64,000 nt of DNA from Epithemia pelagica (taxonomy: Eukaryota > Bacillariophyta > Bacillariophyceae > Surirellales > Surirellaceae): positions 1,364,001 through 1,428,000 of the forward strand of contig OX337241.1 in the NCBI GenBank assembly GCA_946965045.2, in the 5' to 3' direction. The notes below the pieces were generated by a model. That model saw only the letters and a list, made by a program, of their open reading frames with translations, made no database searches and was not told where the DNA came from. Within the stretch, counting starts at the first letter, position 1. The number at the start of each line of letters is the position of its first letter. Below, piece after piece: positions 1-11,200 of this stretch. Position numbers and translations under genes: made by a program.

Positions 1-2421
1 TTCCCACTTCTTTTGCGTGAGTGTTTTCGACACTGCTGAAGCCGAGATGTGATGCACGCTACCTGCCCAGGCTCCTGGAGTTTTAGAGGGTGGACGACGC
101 TTCCGCGGGGCATCCTGAATACCGAGATATTGCAATCGAGACCCCAGACGTCTCGCGACTTGCCATGTATGTTCAGCAGACGATCCCACGGTTCGAAGGT
201 CGTCCATATATGTTACGACGTCACCAGCGATGTTGTTGAGCTTGGAATTCCACTTCATCACCCATGGAAGTGTGGGGGTATAATCGGCAGAACCTGGTAT
301 GTTGAAACGAACAGAATCAAACCCACATGGACTTGTTGGTTCTGACGGGGGTCCTTTAGCAATTTCTTCCGCAATGTAGTAGTGTCGCGCGGCGTGGAAG
401 GGGCTGGGCAACATGCCCATAAACAACCGATTCCAGCGAACAACGCGGGGTTTGGGAGCAAGTGATGTAACCAAATGTTCCCGTAACGGTCCAAGATCAA
501 CACCAGCAAAGGGACGTAGACGAATGTCCATTGGGAAATTGAGAAACATTTCGCCCAAGTCCATGTCACCACAGTAAGAATCACACGTCAAAAGGCGCAG
601 TGCAGACTCAGAAGATGGTAGCCAAAAATTGGGGGCCCACAATGATGCGTTGAGGCCACAACTTGTGCCATTGTAAACCATTCTAATATCATTTTCCCCT
701 TTGGGGACCGCAAAGTAGTCAGACATGCTATCAATGTGTGCGTCAACATCGAAGTAGCCACGACTTAGGACGGTCGAAAGTTTGCCGCCAACCTGTGCAA
801 GCAAATCGTTCGACGGAGGTCGTTGCTTCCGGTGGTATGAGGGGAGTGCGCCTGAAACATGGATAGGTGTCCCAAACCAAGCGTCAGTTTGTTGATCGAG
901 ACCATTCCAGCGCCAGAAGACGAGAGAAGAACCAGCGTCCCAATCCCACCACGTGCTGGCCAAGAGTTGGGAAAGAACTTGGCAACCAGCGGCGCGCACA
1001 ACGGGAGCGGATTGTAAGGAAAAATCAGTCTCCCCCCCCTGGAGTGTCGGCCCAGACACCAAAGAAAGCCATGCCATGCCAAAACGTAGACGTAAATAGC
1101 GCACAAAACTGCGATACAAGCGTCGACGCCACCAGCGGAGGGCAAGCAAGCGAAACCCAGCAAGAGCCCTATCCGAGATCCAAGGGAAAAGACCACGAAT
1201 TCGACCGTTCCAAATCCAAAAAGGAGCGACCGCATCATCCGATTTAACGGCAATATCCGAAATTTTGGTGTCATCTAACCATGCAACGTGAGGCAAAAAG
1301 GCGGACACAGAAGCTATGGGCGTGCCCAACACCCCATCTTGCGTACATTCCGACAAAGCCGATAGCCACCGACCGCGCTTGGCTGGACGCAGAGGCGACG
1401 GTGGGCCACCGTGTTTGGTACCAGCTGTGCTGAGATGATGGATCAGGACCGGCTCGAGGAAGGGGAGAGCAGTGTTCAAAACTTGTCCCGGGATCTTGAT
1501 GGGCATAAAACGAGGGGAAAGTACATTTTGCACCCACCAATCAAACGCCTCATCATTCTGCAATATCCACAAGGGGAGGTCGAAAGCAGCACCCAATTCT
1601 AAGGGAGTAAGCTTTCTCGTGCCCCATCCATTTGTATAGAAGCGAGTTTGAAACTTCACCGGCTTCTCCAGCTGACGAGTATGCAACAGATCATCACTGC
1701 CGTAAAAGGCCAACGACACGGAAGGCGGAGAACACGGTTCGGGACGAATCGAATGGGTCAGTATGGACCCAATGGTACGGCGAGAAGACAACTTGAAAAA
1801 CAAGGGAGACAAACCACGTCTCCCAACGTGAACCCGGGCGGTAGTGACGCCACCACACTGCTTGTGTGTGACGGCCAACCATTGAACTTTCGACAAATTG
1901 GGACGGGACCAGCCCGATGGAAGGAGAAGCAGGACAGGCCAACTAGAAGGGATGAGGACCAAGGATGAAGCTAGGAAATCCGGGTCGCCTTCCATCAAAA
2001 CAATCGAGATGATGCCACGGCCGAGTACCATGTCGATGCTGGGAACCAAATGTAGTTTGTCATGACAGTGAGCCAAGACGGCGCTCCAAAATGGGTCGGC
2101 CCGTCGGGCCTCATATTCCGCGGCCAGCATGTAGATACCATGCCAGTCTCCCACACTCAAGGCAAGACCCCATGAGAACCCTGATTGTCCAAGGATCAAG
2201 CACGAAAGATCACTGCGAAAGATTTTCGAGCCGCGATCAACCGGTCGAGCACAAGGACGCTTGGTTCGTATGGTAACGGATGCGGGAGGAGCTGAACGTT
2301 TGATACCAATCAACGTGGGGCCGGCAAGAGCACCACTGCTAAGGGAGGAAGCCATGCTACCTGCGTCTAAACCAGATGGGTCACATGAAACATCATCATC
2401 TAGTTTAGACGCGGCACACCG
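1..2421 (-). CDS. Reverse transcriptase ORF2, in frame behind a leaky-context UGA; runs off the left edge
   Basis: Reading the minus strand from the codon after the UGA at 2424-2422 gives 807 codons with no stop to base 1, so the product is truncated by the window. RT hallmarks are visible: RMVYNGTSCGLN (about 650-690), DMDLGEMFLNFPM as motif A, RWNRLFMGMLPSPF as motif B, and TYMDDL as motif C (YMDD codons at 199-210), followed by LGIQDAPRKRR and GAWAG. A conserved-looking stretch precedes the RT (GWGTRKLTPLELGAAFDLP). No integrase or RNase H is seen before the edge. It resembles neither the Copia nor the LINE RTs in this window; I recall similar RT-like proteins in stramenopile genomes but cannot name the family. 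The first ATG is at 2355, yet the frame is open right back to the UGA, so synthesis as an ORF1-ORF2 fusion by readthrough is likely. Confidence 0.8.
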
Positions 2422-2424
2422 TCA
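2363..2424 (-). promoter_or_regulatory. Putative stop-codon readthrough signal: UGA-CGG plus 3' stem-loop
   Basis: The ORF1 stop is UGA (2424-2422) followed directly by CGG. After a 9-nt spacer (2421-2413) comes a 16-nt arm (2412-2397, GCGUCUAAACUAGAUG), an 18-nt loop, and its partner (2378-2363, CAUCUGGUUUAGACGC). All 16 positions pair, with one U-G wobble. UGA followed by CGG or CUA plus a downstream stem-loop about 8 nt away is an established readthrough class, known from several RNA viruses. ORF2 lies in the same frame directly behind. That it works here is inferred. Confidence 0.75.
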
Positions 2425-4866
2425 CTTTTTGTCACCGCTTTGTCCATTGCGGCGCTGGGCTTGCTTCTTAAGTTCAGACACATCCTTCTTTACGGTGTCG
2501 ATAGAGCTGCTAGCAGTGTCAGATGCTTTCTTGGCGGCTGTTACATCTTTCACTAACTGACAGGACGTTTTCTTCAAACTTTCAACCTGATCCTCTAGTG
2601 TCTTCAAAGATTCGAAGCCCGAATTGGTAGATAAAAAGCGAATGTATTCGCTAGAAACCGACGGGTGATTTTTGAAACGGGCTTTGACGTATTCGGTCAT
2701 GACGTCATGCGTGCGTAGAACCCCATAGAGGATCCATGCACACTGCCCCGCACTGTCGGTAGTGGACAAGGAGGAGTAAACCTGAGCCCGCACCTTGTAC
2801 AAATCCATGAAGAAGCGGCAGACAACTTGCGTGACAAGGCTAAAAGCCTTACGGGTAGTAAACTTCGACTTGATAGTGAGTTCATTCATGGTCTCGTCAA
2901 AGTAAGTCACAAGTTCGCGACAACAACCAACCGAAACAGATAGCATCGACAGGGCTAAAGCCCGCGCCTCAGGTTCAGCAGACATCGTAGTTGCAATCTG
3001 CTCCCCAAACATCGAGTTCATGTTGCCCAAACGATTGAGGATTCTATCGCGCACTCCTGTTTCCGGAGCTTCCCAATCCGCAAACTCCTTCATTGCTGTA
3101 AGAAAGGAGGGGTCACGACCCGTACCAGGGAAGTCTTTGTATAACAACTGGGGGAATTCGTTCTTCATGGAATAGATGGCTCTGGCTTCGTTCGTTGTTG
3201 CAATCTGCATTTTGTGACGCTTCTCCATGGTTGTAAGCATGGAGAGAACGTCGCCATTTTCTTGGGGGGCACACCATTCCAATACTAGATTGAGATCAAA
3301 CAAGAGACCATATGCTTGAGATCCGAACTTGAGAGCCACCCAAGCCTTGCAATCATCAACCGATGTGACTCCAAGACTACCGAACTTGATGGCTGAAGTA
3401 TCTACTTTGCTTTGAAGGCGTTGCATGGATGAATTGGCGTCCTTGACGAGAGTTTGGAGATGCAAAACCTCGGCTTCCATTGCAATGAACTTCGGGTCTT
3501 TCGAAATATCAGAGCTGGGAGATGTGTCGTGTGACGGAGAAGCAAACATGGTTCGGTTCGCAACTCGATTCAACGCCATATCTTGGGCCTTCAACTTGCT
3601 TTCCAATTCCAGGATCTTCTCGATCGTTGAAGAATCGGACTCGATGGCTGACATCCTGCTGAGCAGGCCTTCAAAGCCCTTCACAAACTGGGAGCGGAGT
3701 TTGTCTACACTGTTCCGAGACTCGACTTGTGCGGTTGACAACTTGGATGACATTTCAGCCCGCACCCACGAAAAGAAAGATGCCACTGAGGATTCCACTC
3801 CAGCAAGTCGACTGTTCATAGCTTGTTGATTAGCTTCAGCTGTGGATGGAGATGTTTCCTGGATGCTCCTGATCATGGAAGAAATAATTCCCCAAAGAGT
3901 AGGGGCCTGGTATTCTTCTGGAAGCTCTTCTCGCGGTCCAATTTCCATCGAGAGTTGGTCAAACTTGATTCCAAGACCTTCAACAGCATCGCCCGTTTCC
4001 CGACCCATCTCCAATTGTTCCAGGTAAAGAGCCCTGATGATGTCACCCGCTTCCGTAACCGAATCTTCGATTTCACGGATTGCGTTGGGGATGATCGTGG
4101 AGTCCGATGAGACCTGACGGATAACTTCTTTGAATTCGCCAGACAAAATCTTGTGATGGGGAGAGAAATTCTCAACTAGAAAGGAGGTAGTTTTCGACTT
4201 GGCCTTCTGTAAAGTAAAAGGAGTGCGAAGCTTGTCCATGCTAGAGATTTTCTTTTCCGTTTCCTTGAGACTTGCATCCAAATTTCCTTCGTTTTTGACT
4301 TGATTTAAGCGTTTGATAGCGACGAATTTCTTCGTCCAGTCTTCCATAGAATGTTTCTCAGCTTGAATTTCTTCAAGAGTCGATTGAGAAATGTCTTCTA
4401 GAGGTACCACAGGGGTACAGAATGCGGAGGCTGGGTTCTTGGCAATGAATAGACCTCCAGTGGGCCCCAAATCGAAGGCAGGCAGTCCAGTTCCATGGTC
4501 CCCGGCTTTGGCGCACTTGGGGTCGATACAAAAGGTACTACCGCCTCGTTTGAGGCCCAAACACAACAACTTTTCAGCGCACTCACTTGTACGTAAGGCA
4601 ACCACTCCAAACTTACTTGCCGATGTCGAACGACTGAAGGTCGCCGAGGTAGAAGAAGGGAAAGTAGTGGAGTCCGAGACTTGCATCATATCTTCCGCAG
4701 ATTCCGTGGCAGAGGCAAAAGAGATCTGACCACGGTCCCCCCGTAGAGCCGACGTAGAAGAACGGGCGGCCCCAATGGCAGAGGGAGTGGCGATGGGCGC
4801 CTGAGCGACGAGCGAAGCGAGGACGGCATCCTCATCGTCAGCAGGAGGAGGCGGAGGAACAGACAT
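2422..4866 (-). CDS. Gag-like coiled-coil ORF1 of the RT element
   Basis: 814 codons from the ATG at 4866; a longer frame upstream has only a CTG start. The protein begins MSVPPPPPADDED, has a Ser-rich N-terminal part, then long Glu/Lys-rich helical stretches (IQAEKHSMEDWTKKF; LESKLKAQDMAL) typical of coiled coils, and ends in a basic, coiled-coil tail (SELKKQAQRRNGQSGDKK). No zinc knuckle or enzyme motif is seen. Its place just upstream of an RT ORF in the same frame makes a structural, Gag-like role the simplest reading; this is inference from position and composition. The start lies 46 codons inside an upstream open region and the 5' leader is not delimited. No LTR or terminal repeat was recognised on the right side. 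Confidence 0.6.
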   Translation of the reverse strand: MSVPPPPPADDEDAVLASLVAQAPIATPSAIGAARSSTSALRGDRGQISFASATESAEDMMQVSDSTTFPSSTSATFSRSTSASKFGVVALRTSECAEKLLCLGLKRGGSTFCIDPKCAKAGDHGTGLPAFDLGPTGGLFIAKNPASAFCTPVVPLEDISQSTLEEIQAEKHSMEDWTKKFVAIKRLNQVKNEGNLDASLKETEKKISSMDKLRTPFTLQKAKSKTTSFLVENFSPHHKILSGEFKEVIRQVSSDSTIIPNAIREIEDSVTEAGDIIRALYLEQLEMGRETGDAVEGLGIKFDQLSMEIGPREELPEEYQAPTLWGIISSMIRSIQETSPSTAEANQQAMNSRLAGVESSVASFFSWVRAEMSSKLSTAQVESRNSVDKLRSQFVKGFEGLLSRMSAIESDSSTIEKILELESKLKAQDMALNRVANRTMFASPSHDTSPSSDISKDPKFIAMEAEVLHLQTLVKDANSSMQRLQSKVDTSAIKFGSLGVTSVDDCKAWVALKFGSQAYGLLFDLNLVLEWCAPQENGDVLSMLTTMEKRHKMQIATTNEARAIYSMKNEFPQLLYKDFPGTGRDPSFLTAMKEFADWEAPETGVRDRILNRLGNMNSMFGEQIATTMSAEPEARALALSMLSVSVGCCRELVTYFDETMNELTIKSKFTTRKAFSLVTQVVCRFFMDLYKVRAQVYSSLSTTDSAGQCAWILYGVLRTHDVMTEYVKARFKNHPSVSSEYIRFLSTNSGFESLKTLEDQVESLKKTSCQLVKDVTAAKKASDTASSSIDTVKKDVSELKKQAQRRNGQSGDKK

Positions 4867-6537
4867 GACCGAAAGCAAGCAACCGAGAGTAGGAGAGGGT
4901 GAGCGCAGCAAAACCGAAGTTGGAGATTCAGCTCTTCAGAGAACTCAGAACAACGCCAAAGGTGATCAAGCCTTCGCCGTCGAACCGTAGGAAATCCAAA
5001 GAGTGAGAGCTCCTTCTCCCTCTTGTCTTGTTTGTTGCGTCTTTGGCTCAGTGGATCTGCTCGATGCTTGCGCTCCACTAGGGACCTCATTTTGGCGCAT
5101 TGTTGACCGGTTCCATATAAGCCAAGGCTCTTGAACGATCGAGTCCTTGGTTCACAAATGGTGGCACTTCAGAAATTGAATTGCAAGTGTTTTGTCGCAG
5201 TAGAGGTGATACACATACTTTCTCAAATTCGACTTCCGAATTGCACGCCTGTTCTTCCTCATTTATTTTCTGTTCGGTGGGCACGCGACATTCTCTGAGT
5301 CTCGCCCGGCTCTCTCTCTTCGGTCACAATGCGCAGGCTCCGTGACGTGGTCCAATCCCGCTTCTTGATCCCGCTTAAACTTTGATGTACATTGAGCTCC
5401 TATGAAGGTAGGCTCTTCATTGTTCATACTATACGAGTCCCATGGGTGAGGGAGTACAAAGCGTGTGGAAAGTGGAAATGTCGAAGTTGCAGCTGCCGCC
5501 GTCACAGCGGTTTTCATCTTCAACATCAAAACTTAGTCACAACGGGAAACGGGACACGGGACCCGCCGAACGTGCATGAGTCATGATTCATGATGTCAAA
5601 CGGACTCAGAACGCTAAGGAATCTCGTGATGCATTCTAAAAAGTTGAGATAGCGATAGGAGATCATGGATCATGCTCTATTGTATCGGAGATCATATGGA
5701 CCAATATGTATATGTTCTGGTGGCAATTAGCCATGGGGGCCGTATGAAAACCCAAGCAAAGGACAGGGCATCACGACGAGTATAGGTGATAATTGTCCTT
5801 TCACCGTAACATGCCTGATCATTGGGTGCTGTGTCATTGTGTCACCTCGGCATCTATCCCACGATCGGGGTTCATGCGGCGTTTGGACTCCATGCGGTGG
5901 TGCATTTACTCTCCCATCTTGCTGAGGCAGCAAACAGTAACCTTTAAGGTTTAGCATCTCTCTCAAGCTTGCAGAAAACTGACGACTTCATTGAAACGGG
6001 ATTTATATCATCGTCCCACACCACCAGACAAATAAAATGGAGTGCAGCGTTGCTAGCAACGGCCACCCTTCTGTTCGTGGGGGGATGGATATGTGGCATT
6101 TGCATCAGTGTTCCAACTTCAGCGTCGCTATCACAGAAAGTCAGTCCATGCAGGACAGATCGCTAGGCTATTGGATCACCCCCTCCTGTCTGTCATTGAG
6201 CAGGACCAGATCCTGTTCCCGCGCGACCTGACCGTTCTGCACTGCAAACATCGCACAATGAGGGTCGTGTGAATAAACTGTAGTTGGACAAGAAGACCGA
6301 TGCTGACACTATTCAGATAGCAAAATCTGAAGAAACGTCGACCGGACTTTGTGGAGTTCGAGTTCGCCTTACCGAAGGGGGCTCAAGTGAGGATGGGTTT
6401 TCTGCTCCAAGGTGTTGCTACAGAGGTCCTAGGAGGAATCTTTTTCTCGCCAAACGAAATGGCCTTTCAGTTACACACCCCATTAAATGGAGAGAGCAAA
6501 CATGTATCATCGAGTGCACAAAAATAGTTTGCTGTGA
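4867..6537. other. No gene recognised: leader of the RT element and intergenic sequence
   Basis: The first 200-odd bases upstream of 4866 are probably the 5' leader of the minus-strand retroelement. From about 5090 to 6537 only short, mutually overlapping frames occur, with no recognisable motif. I found no tRNA, LTR copy or tandem repeat by eye. The 3' untranslated part of the glycosyltransferase-like gene must lie just left of 6538. Confidence 0.4.
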
Positions 6538-7971
6538 TCACCAATAGGCACGAAGAGTCTTGTACTTCTCTAGTCTCGCAATTTTGTTGTTCCCTTGAGC
6601 ACCAGTATTTCCATATGCCCCGACAGTGACAACTGCGACAGAGCTTTGCCACAGTACCATCCAATCCAGGATACTGGATGCCATTTTGGCGTGTTGAAAC
6701 AACCCGCGAACGTCGTCACTGAAACTATGGTCGCGTAGCTGATTGCTGGTTTCCTCTTGTTCTGAGTAGGAATGTAAAAATCGAACAGAGGTGTTACCAC
6801 AAAGGATTCGCAATTGTTGGGTCATGAGAACGGCCGTGGCTGGTGTGTCGGCGACAATCCACCAGTCACTAACATTGGGCACCGAAGCGTTGGTCATGAC
6901 AGTCTGGACAAAGTTACTCAAGACTGTTGGAAACTTGGTCCAGAGGTTTTTACCCAGCTGCAAGATTTCCGTGCGAATGTGAATAGCTCCATACGGGTAA
7001 CTTGTTTGCGACGGGTGCTGTCGCCCTATACTCAAATGTTCTTCTTTTCGTTCGACGAACAATTTGTGGGTCAAAGGAGAAGGTTGATACAAGGCATGCT
7101 GCATCCGTGATTTGAGTTCCGATAAGGGACATGCACCCATTTTTGCAGGAAAGACAATATGGTCAAACCATGCATTCCCCCAATTGGGTGACAACAATGG
7201 GTATGGCTCGTGTTCGGGTCGCCACTGCGCTATGTCCGCCCAAAAGGATGATTCTTCTCGGACAGCAGTGCTCGACTCTGTCACTGGTTTTCGAATCAAT
7301 TTCAGTTCTTCTGGTTTACCCTTCATCTCAAATCTATCCTTGTTGATGTTGGCAACTTGTGGTTGCGTTTTGTGGTTGGATAGAGTTGTTTCCACAAGGC
7401 GTTCCAAGTTGGGTTTATACCATTCGGCGGGCGATCCTGTGAACTCCCAGTCATAGCTTCCTCTCCACAAAAAGGTGCGCCATGTGAAATAGGGATCACG
7501 ATCATCCATCATTATCACGCAAGGTCTATCCAATGCGAGAGCGAAGATACAATGTAACGTCGTATGTTCCACAACACGGCCAAAGCCCTGTCCTCGATAG
7601 AATGCATAGTTGATCAAAGGTTTTGCCACTGTAGTTCTGTTCACGGAAGCAGATTCTCCGTCAAGTAGGATATTGCTGTTGCGGTAAGCTTGGTTCAGTC
7701 GATGAAATCGATCCATCCAAACGGAACAGGAAAACAGCTCCAAATCTGCGTCCGACGAAGGCAGAATTGATGAGAGATCATGTTGTTGTCGGGTCGTTCC
7801 AAAGGCAGAGCTGTTGGGTTCTCTAGTAGAACATGAGTTGGATTCCAACCACACTACAAATTTATTCAAAGGAAAGAACACGACAACAAGGACAAGAGCA
7901 AGGACAATCCCAAATACCGTTCGTAGTTTCGGCATCCTGGCCCCGGCATCGTCAAAACGACCAGTCCCCAT
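6538..7971 (-). CDS. Type II membrane glycosyltransferase-like protein (fucosyltransferase-like)
   Basis: 477 aa from a clear ATG. A short cytosolic N-terminus is followed by one hydrophobic segment (residues about 18-35, TVFGIVLALVLVVVFFPL), the signal anchor of a Golgi enzyme, then a lumenal domain with at least five N-glycosylation sequons (near 53, 111, 361, 366 and 393). The domain shows the GT-B fucosyltransferase pattern: a Gly-rich start (RGQGFGRVVEHTTLHCIFAL, 126-145) followed by DRPCVIMMDD; a basic-loop motif AIHIRTE (329-335) in the place of the HxRRxD motif of GDP-fucose enzymes; VADTPATA (373-380); and LDWMVLWQSSVAVVTVGAYG near the C-terminus. The acceptor is unknown. It has no close neighbour on its strand and is divergent from the gene at 8210. 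No intron is needed. Family placement is by motif recall; another GT-B sugar transferase is possible. Confidence 0.55.
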   Translation of the reverse strand: MGTGRFDDAGARMPKLRTVFGIVLALVLVVVFFPLNKFVVWLESNSCSTREPNSSAFGTTRQQHDLSSILPSSDADLELFSCSVWMDRFHRLNQAYRNSNILLDGESASVNRTTVAKPLINYAFYRGQGFGRVVEHTTLHCIFALALDRPCVIMMDDRDPYFTWRTFLWRGSYDWEFTGSPAEWYKPNLERLVETTLSNHKTQPQVANINKDRFEMKGKPEELKLIRKPVTESSTAVREESSFWADIAQWRPEHEPYPLLSPNWGNAWFDHIVFPAKMGACPLSELKSRMQHALYQPSPLTHKLFVERKEEHLSIGRQHPSQTSYPYGAIHIRTEILQLGKNLWTKFPTVLSNFVQTVMTNASVPNVSDWWIVADTPATAVLMTQQLRILCGNTSVRFLHSYSEQEETSNQLRDHSFSDDVRGLFQHAKMASSILDWMVLWQSSVAVVTVGAYGNTGAQGNNKIARLEKYKTLRAYW

Positions 7972-8009
7972 GTCTTTTTGTCTAGAGTATGGTTATTCTA
8001 GGTAGACTA

Positions 8010-8036
8010 TCGTGCGTATTAGGGAGTAACGCACGA
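8010..8036. repeat. Perfect 8-bp inverted repeat upstream of the glycosyltransferase-like gene
   Basis: TCGTGCGT (8010-8017) and ACGCACGA (8029-8036) are separated by 11 bases, 39 bp before the ATG at 7971. It could be a 5' UTR hairpin or a palindromic binding site; nothing decides between these. Confidence 0.35.
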
Positions 8037-8180
8037 AAGGTGCTGGGGAGGGGTGCAGTTTTCTGAGGCAGCGATCTGATTGGTGCCTTTTCCCCCTCCA
8101 CTTTATCCTCCAACTGTCAACCAACCGTCGGAACAACACTAATAATTAGTCTAAAAAAATCCAATGGCGATCCAAATAGC

Positions 8181-8187
8181 TATAAAA
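8181..8187 (+). promoter_or_regulatory. TATA-like box before the transposase-like gene
   Basis: TATAAAA sits 29 bp before the ATG at 8210 and 101 bp before the ATG at 8282. If it sets transcription start about 30 bp downstream, the 8210 ATG would lie at or before the mRNA end and 8282 would be the better start. Confidence 0.35.
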
Positions 8188-8209
8188 ATTGCCTAAGTAC
8201 GACTATTCA

Positions 8210-11200
8210 ATGTTTCAAAGTCGGTGGTCCCGGTCGGAAGGAATTCGGAACTTGCCGATTCCCCACCGAGTTCACCAGAAAATGCCAACAACAAAAATTC
8301 CCTCCTCAGCTCTCCAGAAAAACACACATCACGCAACTACGCTCATAATTGGAAAAACAAAACAAAAACTAAGAGGGATGGAAGAGGAAGAATCTAATAT
8401 GGGCTTTAATGCCCACAGTGGTGGTTTCTATGATGAGTCCAACCAAGCACCTAAAGACACTGCTCTAGAACCAACGCTCCCAAAAAAGAGTAACAAACGG
8501 CCGGCCCTCGATCCTTTCTTTTTTCGCTGCTACGTTCATTCTCAAGACGCCCGCAAAGTAGAAAAGGAATTGGATTCAACAGACAACAAGAGCAAGATGG
8601 GTATTCAAAGCCAAAAGCGCCAACCTGCCAACCAGGCAATCAAGCGCAAACCAGAATATCAGTTTGCCTGTTACCAAAATCAGAACCGAATGATTGGTGG
8701 TACAGGCGCCAACCCATTTGCATTTGAAGGTGTGGCTTTCGATCCTGTGAAGCACTGTGCCGTTTGCAACGCCGATGCGAATGGCCGCAAGAAACCTCAC
8801 CGCGGACACCACAAGCAATGTCCAAAAAACCGCAAGACCAAGGGAACCAAGAGCGACAACGACGTGAAGTTCGACGAAGCGGACAAAAAAGTCGCGGCTA
8901 ACAACAGTAAGCCCTTCAACGGCTTCAACATTTCGACTGCTCCCCCTCAAGTCCGCGAGTACGCACAGAAGATGGTGGCTCCTTTAAGGACAGACCACAC
9001 GAATCTCCATGATGCTGTCCGGGACGCCATGTCTGACCCCGAATTTGTTTCTTCGGCGACAGACAGGAAGTCAGGGGCTCCCCTTCCTATTATGGCAGTG
9101 GTACGCCACCTGGTTAACCACAAAGAAAAGAAGTGGTTCCAACCCAACACACTGGAATTCAAAATTCCTGTGGTTCGGTACGGACAAAACATCGACCCTC
9201 ACTATCATTCAGTCGAGGGACAGGTGATTCTGAATGTATGCTGGGAAGAACAATTTCCCGGACTAGAAATTGTGTGTCCTTCATGCTCTAAAGGCAAACT
9301 CCGTCGTGACCGGACAAACTTCTCTAAAAACAAGAGATTGTTCGCGATCTTCAAGCAGGGAGGAGCCCCTACTTGGGCAATCGTCATGACGTACAAGTGT
9401 ACGCATTGTTCATTGCGTTACGACGCAAACGACGGGCAATTGCTCATGGCCTTACCCATTCATGTCCGGAACGCGTATCCTGTGTATCCAAAATACGCAG
9501 ACAATACCATGTCGTTCCACTTGGATAAGCCGACATCACAAATCCTTGAAGGATTGATGTTGACTTACGGGAATGGTGACAAGGTTTCCCGGATGATTTA
9601 CGAAGGGATGACCTTGCAACACCTCGAAAAGTTCACGGCGTATTTGTCGGAGTGGAAAAGTCTATTGACCATGAAAGGGAATGAAGACGCTCCACCCCTC
9701 TACCCTGATCTGCATGGTGATTTTATTACCACCTGGCCACCCAGTGGTGACTCGTTACGAGACCTGTACGAGAGGGCTGCAATGTCCCGATGCAACCAGT
9801 ACGGAGTCTCGGACAAAGACCGCTGTACTCGAGAGATACAGTCCGTCACCACTACCAAGATGTTTGCTCAAGACCATACCATGGAACCGATCAAGAATTA
9901 CAAGAAATCCCTGGGGGCTCATGCAGTATGGGACTCCGCCACCGAGACCGGAGAAATTGCTACTGCTGTTTGTGTCCGAAACACAAAGACAGCTGAATTT
10001 GCTCACGCTGCGGAGGCCCTTGTACGTCGTCATGGATTTGAACCTGTGGTTATGTATAGTGATACATGGCCCAACAAGTTGAAATTTTGGAAACTATTAT
10101 TTGGTGACGATTTGAAAGGACGCCTTGGTCTATACCACTTTCAACAGCGTATCATAAAGACCATGCGTCAGGGTCATCACCTGTACCACAAGGCTCTAAA
10201 TGATCTCTTACAGTGTGTGTATGGATTCGATTCCAAATCATACAATACACTGCTGAAGAATCTGAAGAATGGCAAGATGGGTCGTGAGGGAATCCCATAT
10301 ACCAACCAAGAGATACTCGACATGCAGGAAGGAACGGAATTCCGTCGGCGTTTTGCCAAGTATCTCATGAAGGTGATCCACCCCCCTGAGGTCATACAAC
10401 ACAACCTTCAGAAGTGGTTCGACACTTACAAAGGTTGCGAGGACCCACGAACAGGAAAAAAACTTTTCACTGTTGATACAAAGACAGCAGTTACAGAGCA
10501 AATGAAGAATGCGGAGCACATTCAAGATACTCTTCCCCTGGCTGACGTATACCGCTCCGTTCCACCCACCGCAGCAACGAAGCACGACTGCCACGAGTAC
10601 TACTCACAGAGGTGTGAATCCAAAGTGGAAGCGTATCATGATCATCTGGCTCATTTCGCAAATTGCGGAATGAGAGTTGATCTATGTGACATTTTGAATC
10701 TTGTCGGAACAGCGAATTACAATGCAAAGATTCGCCACAGATTGCGTATGGCAGACGGTGCAAAAGGCTACGAATCGGTTCCACTTGGGTGGAAAACTCA
10801 TCCTGACTACTACAATCATTCCGATTTGATTGTAGCCAATGGATTGGCTGATGAAGTGAATTATCCATTTCTTCCCTTTGATTTTGCAAGACCCTTGCCG
10901 GAGGACAACGGTGAACGCTTTTTCGCGCATTACATGTTGGACCAGATTGAGCGGGATAGGAAATATCCCAAAAGCAATCTAACCGATCGATGTCAATGCC
11001 CGTCATGCGCCACGAATCCGACGCCACTGCCGCACGAGGTTGGAAAGAACTCGTTGGTTCCGTCCCATTCTCCTCCTACGTGTCAGGAATGCCCACCCCA
11101 TGATTCTCCCTCGGGAACTTTCGCGAAGATGTTGGAAACATCTATAGACACGATCACGGAACAAGCGTCTGATGCATCCGAGACGATCGTTCCTTCGTCT

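Noticed and set aside
867-1968. Plus-strand frames of 126 and 106 codons and short minus frames in 1-2400
   Set aside because: They overlap the continuous RT frame on the minus strand, which has recognisable RT motifs and no stop.
3425-4729. Several plus-strand frames over ORF1
   Set aside because: Antisense shadows of the coiled-coil ORF with no motif of their own.
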